From the NCBI RefSeq assembly GCF_013167895.1, contig NZ_BLWC01000001.1, positions 5,394,001 through 5,458,000 of the forward strand: 64,000 nt of DNA. The letters are read 5' to 3'. The notes under the pieces are model-generated. The model was not told the DNA's origin and made no database searches. It saw only the letters and a list, made by a program, of their open reading frames with translations. The DNA is from Streptomyces fulvorobeus. GTDB taxonomy: Bacteria; Actinomycetota; Actinomycetes; Streptomycetales; Streptomycetaceae. A program made the translations under genes and the position numbers. Of this stretch, positions 61,641 to 64,000 are shown piece by piece (the first letter of the stretch is position 1; the number at the start of each line of letters is the position of its first letter).

Positions 61641-64000
61641 ATGGCCGCCCGCTACGGCCGCCCGCGCTCGGTTCTCAGGATGCGGACCGTCGCCGGTCAG
61701 GTCTTCCTCCTGCAAGTGGCGATCGTGGTGCTGCTGGTCGCCGCAGCCGTGGCCGCGCTCGTGCTCCAGTCCCGTGCCGACAGCGAGACCGAGGCCCGCA
61801 ACCGGTCGGTCGCGGTGGCCGAGACCTTCGCCAGTGCTCCGGGCACCGCCGCCGCACTGAAGAGCCCCGACCCGACCGCTCTGCTCCAGCCGCGAGCCGA
61901 GCGGGCTCGCGAGCGCTCCGGGGTCGACTTCATAGTCGTGATGGGCACCGACAGCATCCGCTACACCCACCCGCTGCCCGACCGCATCGGCAGGAAGTTC
62001 GTCGGCAACGTCGGGCCCGCCCTGCGCGGAGGCGTCGTCGTCGAGCGGATCACCGGAACCATCGGGCCGCTCGTACAGGCCGTGGTGCCCGTCGTCGGCC
62101 CTGACGGCACCGTCGTGGGCCTGGTCTCCGCGGGCGTCACCCTCGAACGCGTGAGCGGCGCCGCGGAGGGCCAGTTCCCCCTGCTGTTCGGCTCCGCCGC
62201 CGGAATCCTGCTCCTGGCCACCGGCGGCACCGCGCTCGTCAGCAGGCGCCTGCGCCGCCAGACACACGGTCTCGGACCCACCGAGATGACCCGCATGTAC
62301 GAGCACCACGACGCCGTCCTGCACGCCGTACGGGAGGGCGTGGTCATCGTCGGCGGCGACGGCCGTCTCCTGCTCGCCAACGACGAGGCGCGCAGGCTGC
62401 TGGCCCTGCCGCCGGACGTGGAAGGGCGCACGGTCCCGGAACTGGGCCTCGACCCGGTCACCACGGAGCTGCTCGACTCGGGCCGTACCGTGACCGACGA
62501 ACTGCACCCGGTCGGCGAGCGCCTGCTCGCCGTCAACCAGCGGTCCACGGACCGCAACGGCGGCCCGCCGGGCAGTGTGACGACCCTGCGCGACACCACC
62601 GAACTCCGCGCCCTGACGGGCCGGGCCGACGTGGCACGGGGGCGGCTCAACCTGCTCTACGAGGCCGGGGCCGAGATCGGCACCACCCTCGACGTGGTGC
62701 GCACCTGCGAGGAACTGGCGGGCTTCGCCGCCACCAGATTCGCCGACCTCGCCACCGTCGACGTCGTCGAGTCCGTGCTCCAGGGCGAGGAACCGGCCGC
62801 CATCCGCGAGGGCACCGAGATGCGGCGCACGGCCCTCAGCGCCGGCCTGGAGGACATGGGCCTGCACCCGGTCGGCTCCACCCTCCGCTTCGTACCGAGC
62901 ACGCCCATGGGCTCCGGACTGGGCCGGGGGGAGGCGGTCCTCGAAACGGATCTGGCCGACTTCGCCGGGTGGCAGGAGCAGAACCCCGTACGGGCCCGCA
63001 GGCTCGTCGACAACGGCGTCCACTCCAAGATCGCGGTACCCCTGCGGGCCCGCGGCGCCATCCTCGGCGTGGCCATGTTCTGGCGCTCGGCCAACCCCGC
63101 CCCCTTCGACGAGGAGGACCTCTCCCTCGCCGAGGAACTGGTCGCCCGCGCCGCGGTGAGCATCGACAACGCCCGCCGCTACTCGCGCGAGCACACCATG
63201 GCCGTGACCCTCCAGCGCAGCCTGCTCCCGCACGGTCTCCCCGAACAGAACGCCCTCGACGTCGCCTACCGCTACCTGCCCGCCCACGCCGGGCGAGGCG
63301 GCGTCGGCGGCGACTGGTTCGACATCATCCCGCTGCCGGGCGCACGGGTCGCGCTCGTCGTGGGCGACGTCGTGGGCCACGGACTCCACGCCGCCGCCAC
63401 CATGGGACGGCTGCGCACGGCCGTCCACAACTTCTCCACGCTGGACGTCCCGCCCGGCGAGATCCTCTGGCACCTGGACGAACTGGTCGCCCGCATCGAC
63501 CAGGGCGAGGCGTTCGACCCGACCGAGGCGGCGGTCACCGGGGCCACCTGCCTCTACGCGATCTACGACCCCGCCTCGGGGCGCTGCACCATGGCCAGGG
63601 CCGGACACCTCCAGCCGGTGATCGTCCACCGCGACGGCACCGCCGAGCTCGCCGACGTACCCGGCGGCCCGCCGCTCGGCCTCGGCGGCCTGCCCTTCGA
63701 GACCCTCGACGTCATCCTCCCGAGGGCAGCGAACTGGTGCTCTACACGGACGGCCTCGTCGAGGACCGCCGCCGTGACATCGACGAAGGTCTGGAGCTCC
63801 TGCGCCGCACCCTCGCCGACCACGCGGCCGACCCGCCCGAGCAGACCTGCGAGGCCGTCGTCCGTACGCTGGTGAGCGACCCGGCCCGCGACGACATCGC
63901 GCTGCTCATCGGCCGCACGCACCGGCTCGACGCGGCGGACATGGCCGACTGGGACGTCCGGTCCGATCCCTCGGCGGTCTCCGCCGTACGGGCCGACGTG
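61641..64000 (+). CDS. SpoIIE-family multidomain signalling phosphatase, frame break, 3' end beyond window
   Basis: More than 780 residues. An N-terminal membrane helix (about 19-42), an extracellular sensor domain, a second helix (about 192-208), a PAS-like domain ('VVIVGGDGRLLLANDEARRL'), a GAF domain (about 350-510), then a PP2C/SpoIIE phosphatase ('LQRSLLPHGLPEQNALDVAY', 'GGVGGDWFDIIPLPGARVAL', 'VGDVVGHGLHAAATMGRLRT'). One C added at 63719-63721 joins 'LDVILP' to 'EGSELVLYTDGLVEDRRRDI'. The frame then reaches 'DWDVRSDPSAVSAVRADV', which looks like the start of an HATPase kinase domain. It probably dephosphorylates an anti-sigma-factor antagonist in response to an external signal. Confidence 0.88.

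Overview
The window is a high-GC chromosomal segment of a streptomycete. Evidence: GC-rich third codon positions throughout, many GTG starts, a SARP-type regulator, monomeric NADP-dependent isocitrate dehydrogenase, an ethylmalonyl-CoA pathway operon next to psd/pssA, and perfect GC-rich hairpin terminators between convergent genes. I see no rRNA, tRNA, insertion sequence, integrase, CRISPR array or replication origin. It contains about 58 protein genes, the first and last cut by the window edges.

Layout. 1-9.6 kb is an accessory-looking region: aldo/keto reductase end, a PPOX-family oxidoreductase, a lipocalin-like protein, two paralogous secreted proteins, a HAD phosphatase coupled to a PsuG-like C-glycosidase (the AlnA/AlnB or IndA/IndB type of pair), a SARP regulator, a secreted DUF1579-like protein, and a DHA2 efflux pump divergent from a MarR repressor with a 21-bp palindrome between them. 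9.6-18.8 kb: orphan response regulator, ketoacyl synthase III coupled to a flavin reductase, isocitrate dehydrogenase with an upstream palindrome, a lamin-tail secreted protein, a CzrA/NmtR-like ArsR sensor divergent from a P1B-4 metal ATPase, a small membrane protein and a hemerythrin. 19-22.7 kb: a three-gene cell-wall operon (820-aa glycoside-hydrolase-like protein, membrane protein, Tat-exported M15-like protein). 22.9-32.5 kb: gamma-glutamyltransferase-like protein, IMPase-like phosphatase, FAD oxidoreductase, Ada-AlkA fusion plus Ogt, a TMEM165-type manganese transporter behind a yybP-ykoY riboswitch, a thioredoxin-like ferredoxin, NUDIX and glycerate kinase. 32.6-38.5 kb: a PucR-type regulator divergent from a complete branched-chain-amino-acid-type ABC operon. 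38.8-46.5 kb, all on the minus strand: ccr-ecm-lyase-hydratase-dehydrogenase (ethylmalonyl-CoA pathway), then psd and pssA. 46.8-64 kb: GNAT, membrane-tethered Mrr-like nuclease, TetR, a duplicated 3-hydroxyacyl-CoA dehydrogenase, HEAT-repeat protein, secreted TAP-type peptidase, an Rv2578c-type radical SAM protein behind a LexA-like box, SRPBCC protein, an MFS pump with three carboxypeptidase-regulatory-like repeats, LysR, aldo/keto reductase, CorA and a multidomain SpoIIE phosphatase.

Data quality: seven genes (starting near 1153, 6418, 10295, 25793, 27321, 43160 and 61641) are each interrupted by what looks like one missing base in a G or C run, and one added base restores a normal protein in every case. 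All seven are losses, which suggests sequencing or assembly error rather than seven pseudogenes. I annotate them as genes with a frame break.

Most interesting points: the orphan PsuG-like/HAD pair with an altered active site beside a SARP; the manganese riboswitch; the LexA-like box on the radical SAM gene; the ArsR operator/P1B-4 module; and the leaderless glycoside-hydrolase-like/M15 operon.
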